The notes under the pieces were generated by a model, which saw only the letters and a list, made by a program, of their open reading frames with translations, was not told the origin of the DNA and made no database searches. 64,000 bases of DNA from positions 1-64,000 of the forward strand of contig CAVPTI010000002.1 of NCBI GenBank assembly GCA_963708775.1, given 5' to 3'. Both the position numbers and the translations under genes were made by a program. Source of the stretch: JAGVSR01 sp963708775. Lineage in GTDB: Bacteria > Pseudomonadota > Alphaproteobacteria > Rhizobiales > Hyphomicrobiaceae. The number at the start of each line of letters is the position of its first letter. Within the stretch, counting starts at the first letter, position 1. Shown in pieces: positions 16,191-24,639 of the stretch.

Positions 16191-16667
16191 ATGGCCGCCA
16201 TCAAGGACCCCGAGAACACGCTCATCATCGAAACGAGCAAGGGGACAGTGACAATCGAACTGCGGCCTGATCTGGCGCCCCAGCACGTGGAGCGCATCAA
16301 GCAGCTGGCGCGCGAGAAGTTCTACGACGGGATCGTGTTCCATCGCGTCATCGAAGGCTTCATGGCGCAGACGGGTTGTCCGCAGGGGCGCGGCACGGGC
16401 CAGTCGAAACATCCAAACCTGCCGGCCGAATTCAACGCGGAACCGCATGTGCGCGGCGTGTGCTCGATGGCGCGTTCGTCGTTGCCGAACTCGGCCAATA
16501 GCCAGTTCTTCATCGTGTTCGACGACGCGCGGTTCCTCGACAAGCAATACACGGTATGGGGCAAGGTGATCGAAGGCATGGAGGCTGTGGACAGCCTTGC
16601 GCGTGGCGAGCCGCCGCGTGCGCCCGACAAGATGATCACGGTACGCGTCGCCGCCGACGTGGCCTGA
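16191..16667 (+). CDS. Cyclophilin-type peptidyl-prolyl isomerase, cytoplasmic
   Basis: This 158-residue single-domain cyclophilin of the PpiB type has no signal peptide. Key blocks are FYDGIVFHRVIEGFMAQTG with the catalytic Arg, NSANSQFFIVF, and the Trp-containing YTVWGKVIEGM. Its similarity to the lipoprotein gene just upstream suggests a tandem duplication with one copy re-targeted to the periplasm. A DUF423 gene follows 15 bases later. Confidence 0.92.
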   Translation: MAAIKDPENTLIIETSKGTVTIELRPDLAPQHVERIKQLAREKFYDGIVFHRVIEGFMAQTGCPQGRGTGQSKHPNLPAEFNAEPHVRGVCSMARSSLPNSANSQFFIVFDDARFLDKQYTVWGKVIEGMEAVDSLARGEPPRAPDKMITVRVAADVA

Positions 16668-16682
16668 AGGATTAGACCCGGC

Positions 16683-17075
16683 ATGAGCCGCTTCGATGAA
16701 ACGCCGCGGGCTGATCTGGGGATCGCGGTGGCAGCCGGATTGCTGGGTGCGGCGGGTGTGACGCTGGCCGCGGTCGCCGCGCATCGCGTGCCGACACCGG
16801 CCATGGCGAGCGCGGCTCAGATGCTGATGGTGCACGCCGTGGCGGTGCTTGCGATTTCGGCGTGGGCCGTGCGGTCGGAGTATGCGGCGGGATGGTGGCG
16901 TACTGCGGCGCGCGTGATGCTGCTCGGCGTGGCGCTGTTTTCAGGCGACATCGCTCTGCGCGGTTTCGAGGTGGGTCGACTTTTCCCGATGGCCGCGCCC
17001 GTCGGCGGCAGCCTCACGATTTTCTCGTGGGTGCTCGTGTCAATCGCCGCTGCGATCGAGTGGCGCCGGAGTTAA
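16683..17075 (+). CDS. DUF423 family small membrane protein
   Basis: This 130-residue protein has four hydrophobic helices and the DUF423 (YgdD-like) signature in its second half: LLGVALFSGDIALRGF followed by FPMAAPVGGSLTIFSW. It is an inner membrane protein of unknown function. It is co-directional and closely spaced with the cyclophilin gene. Confidence 0.8.
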   Translation: MSRFDETPRADLGIAVAAGLLGAAGVTLAAVAAHRVPTPAMASAAQMLMVHAVAVLAISAWAVRSEYAAGWWRTAARVMLLGVALFSGDIALRGFEVGRLFPMAAPVGGSLTIFSWVLVSIAAAIEWRRS

Positions 17076-17084
17076 CGAAGCGGC

Positions 17085-17159
17085 CTACTTCTTCGGGGTC
17101 GCGGGCTTTTCCTTCTTCGGCTTGCGCTTTTCCTTGGTGGAACGCTTTTCCTTGGCCAT
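17085..17159 (-). CDS. 24-residue Lys-rich small protein
   Basis: MAKEKRSTKEKRKPKKEKP followed by a short tail makes 24 residues, about half of them basic. A perfect AGGAGG (17166-17171 on the plus strand as CCTCCT) lies 6 bases before the ATG, which is strong evidence of translation. Very short Lys-rich proteins of this kind occur in other Hyphomicrobiales, but their role is unknown; binding to RNA or DNA is a guess. It is convergent with the DUF423 gene and divergent from queA. Confidence 0.55.
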   Translation of the reverse strand: MAKEKRSTKEKRKPKKEKPATPKK

Positions 17160-17295
17160 GTCAGTCCTCCTGGTTGAGGCGCGAAGATGAGCGTGTTCGC
17201 GGGCCGGCGCAAGACCAAGTCTGCTTGCCGAGCGGGCGCGGCGAGTGCTACGCGGCGACCCCAGCCTCAACCCTGGATTTGGCGAGACAGTCCCC

Positions 17296-18381
17296 GTGCG
17301 TACCGACCTGTTCGATTTCGAATTGCCCGAGGAGCGGATCGCGCTCTATCCGGCGGACCCGAGGGATTCTGCTCGCATGCTCGTGGTCGATCCTCGGGCC
17401 GGCCGGCTGAGTGATTGCGGTGTGCTCGATCTGCCGGATCTTTTGCAGCCCGGCGATGCGCTCGTCTTCAACGACACGCGCGTGATCCCGGCGGCGCTCG
17501 ACGGTGTGCGGGTGCGCGACGGCGTCGAGGCGAAGGTCGCGTTCAACTTGATCAAGCGGGTGGATGGGTCGCGGTGGCGCGCGTTCGCGCGGCCGGCAAA
17601 GCGCCTGGAGGCCGGGGATCGCGTCCGGTTTGGGCATGCGAACACGGCGTGTCTGATGGGGACGCTGGATGCGACGGTGGCGGCGAGGCTCGAGGCGGGG
17701 GAAGTTGAACTCGCATTCGATCTCACAGGCGACGCGCTTGACCGGGCGATCGAGGCCGTCGGTGACATGCCGCTGCCGCCGTATATCGCGCTGAAGCGGC
17801 CGCCGGGGGAGGCGGACCGGGCGAGTTATCAGACGATGTTTGCGGCTAAGGACGGTGCGGTTGCCGCGCCGACGGCAGGGCTGCACTTCACCGAGCGGCT
17901 GATTGAAAAGATCGATGCGCGCGGGATCTCGCGGCATGTGGTGACCCTGCATGTGGGGGCGGGGACGTTTCTGCCGGTGAAGGCTGAGGATACCTCAGGC
18001 CACACGATGCACGCGGAGTGGGGGTCCATCGATGCGGCGACCGCGGCGGCGCTGAATGATGTGCGGGCGCGGGGCAATCGCGTGGTGGCAGTCGGCACCA
18101 CGCCGCTGCGCACATTGGAAAGCGCGGCGGCGGAGGATGGGACGTTGCGGGAATGGTCGGGCGAGACATCGATCTTCATCACGCCCGGGTACCGTTTCAA
18201 GGTCATCGGCGCGCTGATGACGAACTTCCATCTGCCGCGCTCGACGCTGTTCATGCTGGTGTCGGCGCTGTCTGGACTGGACACGATGCAGGCCGCCTAC
18301 GCGCATGCGATCACCGAACAGTACCGGTTCTACTCCTATGGCGACGCCAGCCTGCTGTTCCCGGCGGCAGAAACGCGGTAA
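17296..18381 (+). CDS. queA: S-adenosylmethionine:tRNA ribosyltransferase-isomerase
   Basis: QueA moves the ribosyl group of SAM onto preQ1-modified tRNA to make epoxyqueuosine. From the GTG at 17296 (MRTDLFDFELPEERIALYPA) it is 361 residues, normal for the family; an upstream frame from 17245 would add 17 residues with no match. Conserved blocks are ARMLVVDPRAG, DALVFNDTRVIPA, PTAGLHFTERL, HVGAGTFLPV and TNFHLPRSTLFMLVSAL. tgt follows 9 bases later, so queuosine genes form one operon. Confidence 0.95.
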   Translation: MRTDLFDFELPEERIALYPADPRDSARMLVVDPRAGRLSDCGVLDLPDLLQPGDALVFNDTRVIPAALDGVRVRDGVEAKVAFNLIKRVDGSRWRAFARPAKRLEAGDRVRFGHANTACLMGTLDATVAARLEAGEVELAFDLTGDALDRAIEAVGDMPLPPYIALKRPPGEADRASYQTMFAAKDGAVAAPTAGLHFTERLIEKIDARGISRHVVTLHVGAGTFLPVKAEDTSGHTMHAEWGSIDAATAAALNDVRARGNRVVAVGTTPLRTLESAAAEDGTLREWSGETSIFITPGYRFKVIGALMTNFHLPRSTLFMLVSALSGLDTMQAAYAHAITEQYRFYSYGDASLLFPAAETR

Positions 18382-18390
18382 GGGCGCAGC

Positions 18391-19539
18391 ATGGATCAGG
18401 CCGTCAAGCACTTCGGATACACGCTTCTCAAGCAGGACGGAGACGCACGGCTCGGGGAGATCGCGACGCCGCGAGGTGTCATTCGCACGCCCGCGTTCAT
18501 GCCGGTCGGCACAGTGGCGACGGTGAAGGCGCTTTATCCGGAACAGGTGAAGGAAGCGGGCGCGGACATTCTGCTGGGCAACACGTATCACCTGATGCTG
18601 CGGCCGGGCGCGGAGCGCATCGCGCGGCTGGGCGGATTGCATAAGTTCATGCGCTGGGACGGCCCGATCCTGACCGATAGCGGCGGGTTCCAGGTGATGA
18701 GCCTCTCGACGATCCGGAAGATCACGGAGGAGGGGGCGCAGTTCCAGTCGCATATCGACGGGTCAAAGCACATGCTGACGCCGGAGCGGTCGATCGAGAT
18801 CCAGTGTCTGTTGGGTTCCGACATCCAGATGCAGTTCGACGAATGCATTCAGCTGCCGGCGGAGCGCAAGGAGGTCGAGCGGTCGATGGAGTTATCGCTG
18901 CGCTGGGCGGAACGCTCGAAGCGGGCGTTCGATCAGCAGTTGGCGATGGGTGGGGCAAAGCCGGGGCAGGCGCTGTTCGCGATCGTGCAGGGTGGGGTCG
19001 ATCGCGACTTGCGGCAACGGTCGGCGCGGGCGCTCGTGGAGATGGGATTTCCGGGCTATGCCGTCGGCGGGTTGGCGGTGGGCGAGGGGCACGAGGCGAT
19101 GGTGGCGACGCTGGAAGAAACGGTGCCGCATCTGCCGCAGGATAAGCCGCGCTATCTGATGGGGGTCGGCACCCCGCAGGATCTGATTGAAAGCGTGCGG
19201 CGCGGCATCGACATGTTCGATTGCGTGATGCCGACGCGGAATGGGCGTCATGGCATGGCCTTTACCTGGAATGGGCGGGTCAATCTGCACAATGCCAGAC
19301 ATGCCGAAGATCTCGCACCGCTCGATCCCGAGAGCACGTGCCCGGCGGCGCGGGACTACTCGCGCGCGTACCTGCATCATCTCGTCAAAGCGGGGGAGTA
19401 TCTCGGCGCGATGATCCTGTCGTGGACCAATACGGTCTTCTACCAGGACCTGATGGCGGCGATGCGGGCCGCGATCGCGGAGGGCCGCTTCGAGACGTGG
19501 GCCGATAACACGAAAGCGCGGCTGGCGCAGAAGGGATAG
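18391..19539 (+). CDS. tgt: Queuine/preQ1 tRNA-ribosyltransferase
   Basis: Tgt exchanges guanine-34 for preQ1 in the tRNAs for Asp, Asn, His and Tyr. The 382-residue protein has the catalytic DSGGFQVMSL, the substrate loop GGLAVGEGHEAM, and VMPTRNGRHGMAFTW near the C-terminus. In the last part the zinc-site Cys is seen in ESTCPAARDYSRAYLHHL. It follows queA directly; QueA acts on the product of Tgt. Confidence 0.95.
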   Translation: MDQAVKHFGYTLLKQDGDARLGEIATPRGVIRTPAFMPVGTVATVKALYPEQVKEAGADILLGNTYHLMLRPGAERIARLGGLHKFMRWDGPILTDSGGFQVMSLSTIRKITEEGAQFQSHIDGSKHMLTPERSIEIQCLLGSDIQMQFDECIQLPAERKEVERSMELSLRWAERSKRAFDQQLAMGGAKPGQALFAIVQGGVDRDLRQRSARALVEMGFPGYAVGGLAVGEGHEAMVATLEETVPHLPQDKPRYLMGVGTPQDLIESVRRGIDMFDCVMPTRNGRHGMAFTWNGRVNLHNARHAEDLAPLDPESTCPAARDYSRAYLHHLVKAGEYLGAMILSWTNTVFYQDLMAAMRAAIAEGRFETWADNTKARLAQKG

Positions 19540-19574
19540 CTCGGGCTTGCCGCGCCTTCGTGTCGGAGGCGAAC

Positions 19575-19709
19575 CTATAGGAACTGGATGAGCGCCAAGC
19601 CGGATACAACTAAGGCTAGCGGTGCTCCCAGAACGATCGTCAAACGCCGGGCCCACTCGTCAGAACGGCCGACGCTGCTGCTGCTGTCGTGATGCTCGGG
19701 CTGCTGCAT
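19575..19709 (-). CDS. 44-residue small membrane protein
   Basis: The ATG at 19709 has GGAGGGG 7 bases upstream, which supports a 44-residue product. It has a polar, Ser/His-rich N-terminus (MQQPEHHDSSSSVGRSDEWA) and one C-terminal transmembrane helix (TIVLGAPLALVVSGLALIQF). A longer version from 19814 has no site. Function unknown. Confidence 0.5.
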   Translation of the reverse strand: MQQPEHHDSSSSVGRSDEWARRLTIVLGAPLALVVSGLALIQFL

Positions 19710-19894
19710 GGCATAGCCCCTCCATCGTTGGCGGGTCCGGGCCCCGGCGGGGCAGGCAGTCGACCGCGTGCCAACTTGTCGCGGGACCATGCCCCGAAAC
19801 GTCGCCAGAGGCAACCCTGAGTGTAAGGGGGTGCTGACAGTATAATTTGTCCTATGTCAGAGAAGTGCGCCCGGAGCAGGTTAGCCAATTGAAA

Positions 19895-20875
19895 TTACTG
19901 AAGTTCTGCGGCTGAGGATCGCTGGGCGGCTTTTCGCTCTTGTCGAAAAAGATATATTCCAGATGCAACGACGATCCCTGCGCCGGCGAGCGTTTGCACA
20001 TCGGGGAGTTGCGCGAACACCAAATAACCGAACGCAATCATTGAGATGAGTTGGAAATAAAGAAATGGGGCCACCGCCGACGCGGGGGCCAGCCGATAGG
20101 CGTGCAGAAACAACCAATGGCCGAGTCCGCCGAAGAAGCCCAGGCTCGCGAGCATGATCCAAGCCTGCCAGTCGGGCGGTGTCACCCAGGCAAAGTAGGC
20201 GAGTGGTGCGCCCAAGAAGGTGCCGACAAACATGGAATAGAAGAGTGTCACCATCGGCGGATCGAAGGCCGCCATGTAGCGGGTCAGCAGCATGAAAAGC
20301 GCGTACGCCAACATGCCGGCGAGGGAATAGAGAACTCCGGGGTTCAGTTCGCCGACGCCGGGGTTCATCGCCACCACGATTCCGGAGAAGCCGATGGCAA
20401 TGGCGATGAGGCGGCGCCAGCCGACCCACTCGCCCAGGATCGGTCCGGCCAGCAGGGCGACAACCAGAGGTGCGAGGAAAACGATGGTGATGGTCTGATC
20501 GAGGCGCAGATACTGGAGCGCCAGGAAATTCAGGACCGTGGTGGAGGCCATCAGAACCGAGCGCACGAGTTGCAATTTGAGGTGGCCGGTGCGGAATAGT
20601 TCGGGCAACGAGAGGGAGCCGAACAGCGGCACGAGAAGCACGAGGGCCACGAACTGGCCTATGAAGCGGGACCAGGCGACCTGCGTGACCGGCAAGCCGT
20701 AATGGGCGCCGAGATACTTCGCGGACGTATCGAGGGCGGAAAAGAGCGTGATTGCCAGGATCATGAGGGCGATGGCGCGCGGGCGGTCTCCCGGATGATC
20801 CGAGCGCTCTTTGCGAGCGGCGCCAGGTGGCGGGCTGTCGGAGGCTTTATCCATTGTTCGATCGTTTGCCGACAT
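19895..20875 (-). CDS. EamA/DMT-family transporter
   Basis: This 326-residue inner membrane protein has ten predicted helices in two EamA repeats. The first spans about residues 33-170 (ALMILAITLFSALDTSAKYL, YLRLDQTITIVFLAPLVVAL) and the second about 180-305 (GVLYSLAGMLAYALFMLLTR, ASAVAPFLYFQLISMIAFGY). Members export metabolites or amino acids; the substrate cannot be told. The first 30 residues are polar and an ATG at 20854 is an alternative start. The gene stands alone, with tRNA-Lys on its upstream side. Confidence 0.85.
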   Translation of the reverse strand: MSANDRTMDKASDSPPPGAARKERSDHPGDRPRAIALMILAITLFSALDTSAKYLGAHYGLPVTQVAWSRFIGQFVALVLLVPLFGSLSLPELFRTGHLKLQLVRSVLMASTTVLNFLALQYLRLDQTITIVFLAPLVVALLAGPILGEWVGWRRLIAIAIGFSGIVVAMNPGVGELNPGVLYSLAGMLAYALFMLLTRYMAAFDPPMVTLFYSMFVGTFLGAPLAYFAWVTPPDWQAWIMLASLGFFGGLGHWLFLHAYRLAPASAVAPFLYFQLISMIAFGYLVFAQLPDVQTLAGAGIVVASGIYLFRQERKAAQRSSAAELQ

Positions 20876-21086
20876 GCCTTCAATGCGCCGACCGGAAGGC
20901 GGGGCGCGGCACCCTCATAACCGATGCGCGGCGGGCGGGTCAGGCGGCAAATTGGATTGCTGCCTTGCAGAGACACATTGCGGTGCCGCGTGAAACCGCC
21001 GCGGCGGTCTGTAAAACGATGGAGTGAAACCCGGTTCAGGTCGCCTTGACCCTCCCGGCAAGCCCCCCTACAAGCAGCGCACGAAT

Positions 21087-21161
21087 GGGCCGGTAGCTCA
21101 GTGGTAGAGCACGTGACTTTTAATCATGTGGTCGTCGGTTCGACCCCGACCCGGCTCACCA
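21087..21161 (+). tRNA. tRNA-Lys(UUU)
   Basis: This 75-base cloverleaf has acceptor arms GGGCCGG/CCGGCTC, D-arm GTAGCTCAGTGGTAGAGC, anticodon arm CGTGA-CTTTTAA-TCATG with anticodon TTT, a T-arm with GGTTCGACCCC, discriminator A and an encoded CCA. It lies between the EamA transporter and sseA. Confidence 0.97.
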
Positions 21162-21298
21162 TTCGTTTGCTCCGTCTCGAGCCTTGGACCGGCACCGGTG
21201 TGGGGCTGAAACTCGAGGCGGAATACCTTATGTGAGAAGACACCGCGCGGACGTTGCGCGGCCGATTTTTGCCCTGCTGACCTCACGGAGACGCCGTC

Positions 21299-22159
21299 GT
21301 GCCGCAAAGCGCCAACAACTGGATCGTGGACACGGATTGGCTGGCGCAACACCTGGGAACGCCGGGACTCATCGTTCTGGACGCGTCCTGGCATCTGCCG
21401 GACTCGGGCCGGAAGGGCAAGGACGAGTATCTGGCCGAGCACATCCCCGGTGCGCTGTTCTTCGACATCGACGACATCCGCGATGAAACGTCGGACCTGC
21501 CGCACATGCTGCCGTCGCAGGTCAAGTTCGCCTCGCGCATGAAGAAGATGGGGATCGGCGACGGCATGCGGATCGTCGTGTACGATTCCCACGGGCTGTT
21601 TTCGGCCGCGCGTGCATGGTGGACGTTCCGTGCGATGGGCCACAAGGACGTGGCGGTATTGAACGGCGGCTTGCGCAAGTGGAAGGCGGAAGGGCGTCCG
21701 CTGGAAGATGGTCCGCCGGTGCCGCGGACCGCACGCCACTTCACGCCGCTGAAGGACAACGATCTCGTCCGCGATATCGACGACATGCGGCGCTATCTGG
21801 CCGACGGCAATATGCAGATCGTCGATGCGCGCCCGGCGGCACGGTTCGAGGGCCGCGATCCCGAGCCGCGACCGGGTCTGCGTGCAGGTCATATTCCCGG
21901 CGCGCGGAATGTGCCGTCGCCTAAAATTCTAAATGAGGATGGGACGCTGAAGTCGCGTGAGGAATTGATCGCGATTTTCAAAGAGGCCGGCATCGATCCT
22001 GCCAAGCCGGTCGTGACGACGTGCGGGTCGGGCGTGACGGCGGCGATGCTCTCTTTTGCGCTGGCCGTCATCGGGCAAACCAACGCGCCGGTCTATGACG
22101 GGTCGTGGGCGGAGTGGGGCCGCGAAAACGGTCTGCCGGTGGCGACTGGGCCGGCGTAA
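21299..22159 (+). CDS. sseA: 3-mercaptopyruvate sulfurtransferase
   Basis: This 286-residue protein has two rhodanese domains: an inactive N-terminal one (DASWHLPDSGRKGKDEY, AEHIPGALFFDIDDI) and a catalytic C-terminal one with active-site loop TTCGSGVTA. The CGSGVT loop is the 3-mercaptopyruvate sulfurtransferase signature and differs from the CRKGVT loop of thiosulfate sulfurtransferase. The start is a GTG at 21299. It should be cytoplasmic. bluB begins 29 bases after its stop, probably in the same unit. Confidence 0.9.
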   Translation: MPQSANNWIVDTDWLAQHLGTPGLIVLDASWHLPDSGRKGKDEYLAEHIPGALFFDIDDIRDETSDLPHMLPSQVKFASRMKKMGIGDGMRIVVYDSHGLFSAARAWWTFRAMGHKDVAVLNGGLRKWKAEGRPLEDGPPVPRTARHFTPLKDNDLVRDIDDMRRYLADGNMQIVDARPAARFEGRDPEPRPGLRAGHIPGARNVPSPKILNEDGTLKSREELIAIFKEAGIDPAKPVVTTCGSGVTAAMLSFALAVIGQTNAPVYDGSWAEWGRENGLPVATGPA

Positions 22160-22188
22160 CGCCAGTAGTTAGTCGCAAGGCACCATCG

Positions 22189-22809
22189 ATGAGCCAGGAC
22201 TTCCGATCATTCGAGGATCTGGTGCGCTGGCGCAGGGACGTGCGTCGCTTTCGTGCCGAGCCGGTCGCGAGCGGCGTAATGGACGAGATCCTGGCCATTG
22301 CGGATTTGTCGCCATCGGTTGGCAATAGCCAGCCGTGGAGAATTGTCGAAGTCTGCGACCGGGAGAAGCGCGCTGCCATAGCCAGCAGCTTCGCGCGCGC
22401 CAATGAGGTCGCCGCGTCGATCTATGACGATGAGCGGTCGAGGCATTATCGTTCGCTGAAGTTGGCGGGCTTTGACTGCGCTCCGGTTCACCTCGCCATT
22501 TACTGCGAACCCGATCCCCCTCAGGGGCATGGGCTCGGACGGCAGACCATGCCGGAGATGCTGCCGTATTCGTGCGTCTCGTTCGTCACGACGCTCTGGT
22601 ACGCCGCGCGCGCCCGCGGATTGGGACTGGGGTGGGTGTCGATCGTCCGACCGGCAGACGTGTCTGCGATCCTCGAGGTTCCCGCTGACTGGTCGCTCAT
22701 TGGGTACCTCCTTTTGGGATGGCCCGAAGAGGAGCATTTAGACCCGGAACTGGAGCGAGCCGGCTGGCAGGAACGCACGCCGCTGCAAGCCCGGAGGATC
22801 GTGCGCTAG
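22189..22809 (+). CDS. bluB: 5,6-dimethylbenzimidazole synthase
   Basis: BluB is an oxygen-dependent flavin destructase that converts reduced FMN into the lower ligand of vitamin B12. The 206-residue nitroreductase-fold protein has family motifs RRDVRRFR, SPSVGNSQPWRIVEV, LKLAGF and GLGRQTMPEM, plus GLGWVSIV. The ATG at 22189 is used; an in-frame start at 22105 overlaps sseA and adds an unmatched segment. It is downstream of sseA and ends 3 bases before opgD on the other strand. No cobalamin riboswitch is visible here. Confidence 0.9.
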   Translation: MSQDFRSFEDLVRWRRDVRRFRAEPVASGVMDEILAIADLSPSVGNSQPWRIVEVCDREKRAAIASSFARANEVAASIYDDERSRHYRSLKLAGFDCAPVHLAIYCEPDPPQGHGLGRQTMPEMLPYSCVSFVTTLWYAARARGLGLGWVSIVRPADVSAILEVPADWSLIGYLLLGWPEEEHLDPELERAGWQERTPLQARRIVR

Positions 22810-22812
22810 TTT

Positions 22813-24411
22813 TCAATCTTCTGGGAAAAATTGGTAGACCCAGGTCTCAGTGAGCGCACGGCCGTTGCGCCGCAGAAAAGCGCGGATGTCAACGGGCTCG
22901 CGGCCTTGGGCTTCCAAGTCGAAAACGGCGCGCCAGCGCTCGCGCTGATCGACCACGGGGTGGTTGTAGGCGGTGCCGAGCTTGCCGCGCGACGGTGTGA
23001 CGACGAGTTCGACGCCGTCGTTGCGGCCGAGGCCCGCAAAAGGCTGGCCTTGAAAATCGATGACGAACTTTCGCACACCGGCGGGACGCTTGTGGCCCGG
23101 GCGGCCGCCCAAGACCGGTCCAGGTGTTGGTGGCGCGGGCGAGTGTCTCCGGGAACGCGATATCGTCGAGCCAGGAGAGATTGTAACGATACGTCCGTTG
23201 CTCGCCCGCCTTGAAGACGCCGGCAGGACACCAATAGGCGGCGATGTTGTCGTGGATCTCGTCATCGGTTGGAATTTCGAGAAGGTGGACGGCACCATCT
23301 CCCCAATCGTCCAGCGGTTCGACCCAGGTGGAGGCGCGGCGCTCATAGAAGACGCCATCATCGAGATAGTGGACGAAGTCGCGGTCTCGCTGGAGTAGGC
23401 CGAAGCCTTTGGGGTTGCGGTCCTGAAACGCGTTCGTCATGACGGTCGGCGGGTTGTTGAGTGGGCGCCAGAGGCGTTCGCCGTTGCCGAGGTGGAGGGC
23501 TAGCCCGTCGCTGTCGTGGATTTCAGGGCGCCAGTCGGCGGCCTGCTTGCGGCTGCTCTCGCCGTACCAGAACATCGACGAGAATGGCGCGATGCCGAGG
23601 CGCGTGATGTCTTTGCGGGCGAAGAGGCGGGCTTCGATGTTCATGACCACCTGATGGACGTCGCGCGCATCTGTCAGGCGGTCGATGGCAAAGCGGTAGG
23701 CTCCGGAGACGCTCGGACTATCGAGGAGGGCGTGGACGATCAGAGGCCCGCGGGGTCCGGCGGAGAGATAAAAGTCGCTGAAGCGGGGGAATTCTTCAGG
23801 TGTCGGCAAACCGGTATCGATGGCGAGCGCGCGGGCCGAGAGGCCGTATTGATTGAAGGGGCCGGACGATCTGAAATAGGACGCGCCGAGGAAGGCTAGC
23901 CAGTCGGTTTCCAGATCCTCCGCCATGACGCGGAAGCCGGCGAAGCCCAAGCCATCCGGCAGTTGGCGGGCGGGATGAGCGGCTGGGATATCGAACAGGC
24001 TGGGCGTGTAGAGAACTTCGCGCGCCTGCCCCTCCTCGACAACATGGACATGCACCGGCTCCCGAAAGCCTTTGCCCATGTGAAAGAGCTGGACCGGGTG
24101 GCGACCGTCGCGCTCCACTTGCAAGGTGCGGTCGCGCCGGAACTTGATCTGCTGGTAGGCGTCGTAATCGATCTGATCAAGGACCTCACCGGCGGCGACG
24201 GGGCTCGCAACGAATGGGGCGCCGCCAAATCGGCCGCGCGTTTGGCAAGCAAATCGAAGGAAAAAGGTCGTGGTGCTGCCAAGTCAGGCCCCAGCTTCGA
24301 TCCCTGGTTCGATCCGGCGACACCCGCCCATAGCGGCCGCGCACCCAGGCCCAAAAGAGCTGAGGCGAAGAGCGAACCAGCGACCTGCCGGCGAGTAAGA
24401 TCGTTGCTCAT
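22813..24411 (-). pseudogene. opgD: Glucan biosynthesis protein (OpgD/MdoG family), two frameshifts
   Basis: OpgD/OpgG proteins act in the periplasm on osmoregulated glucan backbones. The N-terminus has a twin-arginine signal (TRRQVAGSLFASALLG), as E. coli OpgD does. The frame breaks near 24225 (about one missing base), after which QLFHMGKGFREPVHVHVVEE to DDIAFPETLARATNTW reads in a second frame. It breaks again near 23118 (one extra base), and the tail (GGRPGHKRPAGVRKFVIDFQ to TETWVYQFFPED) is in a third. Repaired, it is about 532 residues, close to OpgD. Between the breaks are clear family blocks (DFYLSAGPRGPLIVHALLDS, GIAPFSSMFWYGES). Real inactivation or sequence error is undecided. Confidence 0.8.
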
Positions 24412-24639
24412 GAGGGATACGGGTTTGGGGCTGGTGCAGGTTTCGTCGGGCTGCCATGCACATGGCGCAGACCGGTGATGAGCTAGCAGCGAACACGCGT
24501 CGTATAAAGACTATGGGTCGTTGAGATTGTGACATTCTTGTGCGGCCCTGCTGCGTACGTGCAATGCAGCATCCGCGTGCGGCAGACTTGACTTAAGACA
24601 ACTTTTGAGTGCCCATGACACTCTCGGACGGAGAATTCA

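Noticed and set aside
22105..22188. Longer start for bluB at 22105
   Set aside because: It overlaps the end of sseA and adds residues with no family match; the ATG at 22189 fits the BluB start.
24591..24604. TTGACTTAAGACAA as an FNR box upstream of the RND adaptor
   Set aside because: The right half-site is ACAA instead of TCAA, and no regulator is adjacent; too weak to report.
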